A DNA stretch of 8,969 nucleotides from Dehalococcoidales bacterium (lineage in GTDB: Bacteria > Chloroflexota > Dehalococcoidia > Dehalococcoidales > UBA5760), in the NCBI GenBank assembly GCA_028710655.1, contig JAQTTS010000073.1:1-8969 (forward strand), written 5' to 3'. Below, piece after piece: positions 7,133 through 8,969 of this stretch (its first letter is position 1; each line of letters opens with the position of its first letter). The position numbers and the translations under genes were made by a program. Under the pieces are notes generated by a model. It was not told the origin of the DNA. It was given only the letters and a program-made list of their open reading frames with translations, and searched no databases.

Positions 7133-8330
7133 TCCGTCTGCTTTCCGCAACAAGGCTGCTCATTTTTTCCAGGATAATCTTTCTTAATGAAAAGGTCTCT
7201 CTATGGTCCGGCTTGTTTTTAAGAACTTCGACATAGAAGTCCATTACCTTACGGGCAATCTTCTTCCAGTCATAGTCTGCCGCTTTACGTATCCCATTGG
7301 CCCCCATCCGGCGCCTTAATGGCTCGTCGTTAAGCAGAGAGATCAGGGCCTGGGCCAGTTTTTCATCATCTTTGGGCGGTACCAGTATCCCCTCCACGCC
7401 ATCGGCTAATATGCTGGCATAACCGGCTATGTTCGAGGCGACGACCGGTTTGCCCACCGCCATTGCCTCAAGCAGAACGATGCCGAAGCTCTCACAACCT
7501 GTTGCCGGTGCACAGAAGACGTCGGCCGTCTTATAGTACCTGGGCAGCTCGTCATAACTGGTGAAACCGACAAAAACAACATCCTTCAGGTTGTTTTTCT
7601 TGACCAGTCTATTATACTTGCTGCGCAGATTGGTCCCGGGTCCCACGATAATCAGCCGTGAGTTGGGTATCTCCTGTTTCACCCGCCGGTAGGCTTTGAG
7701 CAGGTGGTCGGCTCCCTTTCGTTTTTCGAGACGACCGACAAACAGAATATTCAGCTTTCCGTCACAGAAGTCATTGATTGGTAATACGTCAGGGTGAAAA
7801 TGCTCTATATCGACGCCGTTAGGGATAATATTGTACTCTTCCGGGAAGTGTCTATTGACGAATTCAGCCGCCGGCTTGGATACGGCGATTCTACCGTCCA
7901 GTTTGCTGAACCATCTCTTGAAAAATAGGTTGCCAAAGGGCTTGGCAGCATAATACCCCTTGCCATCGAAGGCGTGAAAGGTGCCTACATTGGCAGTACA
8001 GGACATACGGAGTACGGTAGTGCACATCATGGGCATCAACGGCTCATGGAGGTGGATAATATCGAATTTCTCTTTATTGAGTATGTCGGTTATCCTCGTT
8101 GACAGCATGGGTGATATGGCAATACGGGCAATAGAACCGCTGGCGGGTATAGGGCGGGGCTTGCCGATAGGAATAAACTGGTCGCCGAGGTAAGTGACGG
8201 ACTTAGAAGTCGGAGCAATAAACCTTACTTCATGTCCCATCTCGGTAAGGTAGTGACCCAGCGAGCAGATATGATTAACCACACCACCCGGGTGAGAGAA
8301 ATCATAGGGCGAGACTAACGCTATCTTCAT
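7107..8330 (-). CDS. GT4-family glycosyltransferase, PimA-like
   Basis: This 407-residue protein is a retaining glycosyltransferase with a GT-B fold, probably acting at the cytoplasmic face of the membrane. The N-terminal acceptor domain starts MKIALVSPYDFSHPGG, with the PGG loop at residues 14-16 and H119 in TFHAF. The C-terminal nucleotide-sugar domain has FVGRLEKRKG (197-206), with R200 and K205, and the E-x7-E motif ESFGIVLLE (E280 and E288). These positions and the overall pattern resemble mycobacterial PimA, which adds mannose from GDP-mannose to phosphatidylinositol. Its neighbours, an inositol-phosphate synthase and a probable inositol-lipid synthase, agree with such a role. The sugar donor and acceptor are inferred; GT4 members vary widely. 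The start is forced: an in-frame TAA (8331-8333) directly precedes the ATG. The best Shine-Dalgarno match, AGGAGGGG (8345-8352), is unusually far away at 14 bases. The C-terminal 35 residues are basic and lie outside the usual catalytic core. Confidence 0.9.
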   Translation of the reverse strand: MKIALVSPYDFSHPGGVVNHICSLGHYLTEMGHEVRFIAPTSKSVTYLGDQFIPIGKPRPIPASGSIARIAISPMLSTRITDILNKEKFDIIHLHEPLMPMMCTTVLRMSCTANVGTFHAFDGKGYYAAKPFGNLFFKRWFSKLDGRIAVSKPAAEFVNRHFPEEYNIIPNGVDIEHFHPDVLPINDFCDGKLNILFVGRLEKRKGADHLLKAYRRVKQEIPNSRLIIVGPGTNLRSKYNRLVKKNNLKDVVFVGFTSYDELPRYYKTADVFCAPATGCESFGIVLLEAMAVGKPVVASNIAGYASILADGVEGILVPPKDDEKLAQALISLLNDEPLRRRMGANGIRKAADYDWKKIARKVMDFYVEVLKNKPDHRETFSLRKIILEKMSSLVAESRRNGKTNRSS

Positions 8331-8368
8331 TTATGGCTGGCCGACCCCTCCTCACCTAACTCCGATTA

Positions 8369-8969
8369 TCAATGAGAAGAACTTTTCTTCTGCCCCGCCT
8401 GCTGGCAATTGGTAATATACTCTTCAACCATCCGGCGGGCTTCATCATCGCTGTACTGAACAGGCGGTGACTTCATAAAGTAGGCGGAGGGCGATGTCAG
8501 CGACCCCTTCAATCCGCAGTCCATGGCAAGCTTGCAGCATCTTATAGCGTCAATAACCACTCCTGCTGAATTAGGGCTATCCCATACCTCCAGTTTCAGC
8601 TCCAGATTCAAGGGGACATCGCCGAAGGTCTGTCCCTCCATTCTGATATGGCAAAACTTGCGGTCGGTAAGCCAGGGGACATAATCGCTGGGGCCGACGT
8701 GAATGTCGTTAGGATCAAGCTTATAGTCTAACTGGGAGGTAACCGCATTGGTTTTCGATATTTTCTTGGACTCGAGGCGTTCTCGTTCCAACATGTTGAG
8801 GAAGTCGGTATTACCGCCGAAGTTCAACTGATACGTCCGCTGCAGCTTAACGCCACGGTCCATAAAAAGACGGGTGAGAACACGGTGGACAATCGTCGCT
8901 CCAACCTGAGATTTTACATCATCGCCGATGACCGGGAGCCCCTTCTCCTCAAAACGTTTTTGCCAGTAT
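8369..8969 (-). CDS. ino1: myo-Inositol-1-phosphate synthase, C-terminal part (partial)
   Basis: The last 199 residues of an NAD-dependent enzyme that converts glucose 6-phosphate to 1L-myo-inositol 1-phosphate. The frame is open to the window edge, so the gene continues beyond 8969; the internal ATG at 8863 is not the start. Family motifs are clear: [15 protein letters not shown] (fragment residues 15-29), [10 protein letters not shown] (51-60) and SKKISKT (67-73), all in the catalytic and tetramerisation region. The N-terminal NAD-binding domain is off-window. It looks like the shorter prokaryotic form found in Actinobacteria and archaea, about 360 residues in full, so roughly 160 residues should be missing. 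The stop TGA at 8371-8369 is followed 38 bases later by the glycosyltransferase start, so the two are probably co-transcribed. Its product is the expected substrate of the phosphatidyltransferase encoded two genes downstream. Confidence 0.95.
   Translation of the reverse strand, partial: YWQKRFEEKGLPVIGDDVKSQVGATIVHRVLTRLFMDRGVKLQRTYQLNFGGNTDFLNMLERERLESKKISKTNAVTSQLDYKLDPNDIHVGPSDYVPWLTDRKFCHIRMEGQTFGDVPLNLELKLEVWDSPNSAGVVIDAIRCCKLAMDCGLKGSLTSPSAYFMKSPPVQYSDDEARRMVEEYITNCQQAGQKKSSSH

Noticed and set aside
8369..8863. Treating the ATG at 8863 as the start of a complete 164-residue protein
   Set aside because: The frame stays open to 8969 and the upstream residues carry the conserved [15 protein letters not shown] motif, so the gene is a fragment cut by the window edge.

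Overview
This window is a gene-dense piece of a bacterial chromosome, about half G+C, made of two convergent gene blocks. The gene content and protein sequences look like class Dehalococcoidia (phylum Chloroflexota: Dehalococcoides, Dehalogenimonas and uncultured relatives). That placement rests on remembered family resemblance and gene order, not on a search, so treat it as moderately likely. No mobile element, CRISPR array, tRNA or rRNA was seen. No stretch of more than about 100 bases lacks a gene.

Plus-strand block (1-5047): the 3' end of rpsO (ribosomal protein S15), then pnp (polynucleotide phosphorylase), dapB, asd and dapA. The genes are packed tightly: 16 bases between rpsO and pnp, 2 bases between pnp and dapB, a 4-base TTGA overlap between dapB and asd, and a 4-base ATGA overlap between asd and dapA. 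This is probably one transcription unit. It joins the conserved rpsO-pnp pair to three successive early enzymes of the aspartate/diaminopimelate route: Asd makes aspartate semialdehyde, DapA condenses it with pyruvate, and DapB reduces the product. The block ends at a long imperfect hairpin followed by T-rich DNA (5052-5130), a plausible terminator.

Minus-strand block (8969 down to 5133): in transcription order, the C-terminal part of a myo-inositol-1-phosphate synthase (ino1, cut by the window edge), a GT4 glycosyltransferase resembling mycobacterial PimA, a CDP-alcohol phosphatidyltransferase resembling phosphatidylinositol-phosphate synthases, and, after a 95-base gap, purA (adenylosuccinate synthetase). 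The first three form a logical pathway: make inositol phosphate, attach it to a CDP-activated lipid, and glycosylate the resulting inositol lipid. This is the most interesting part of the window because that lipid chemistry is best known from Actinobacteria (and, for the first two steps, archaea).

Most of the window is ordinary housekeeping metabolism. I found no clear sign of an undescribed defence or mobile system. The points worth following up are the inositol-lipid cassette, the coupling of pnp to lysine/DAP genes, several non-ATG or unusual translation starts, and the compound hairpin between the convergent blocks.
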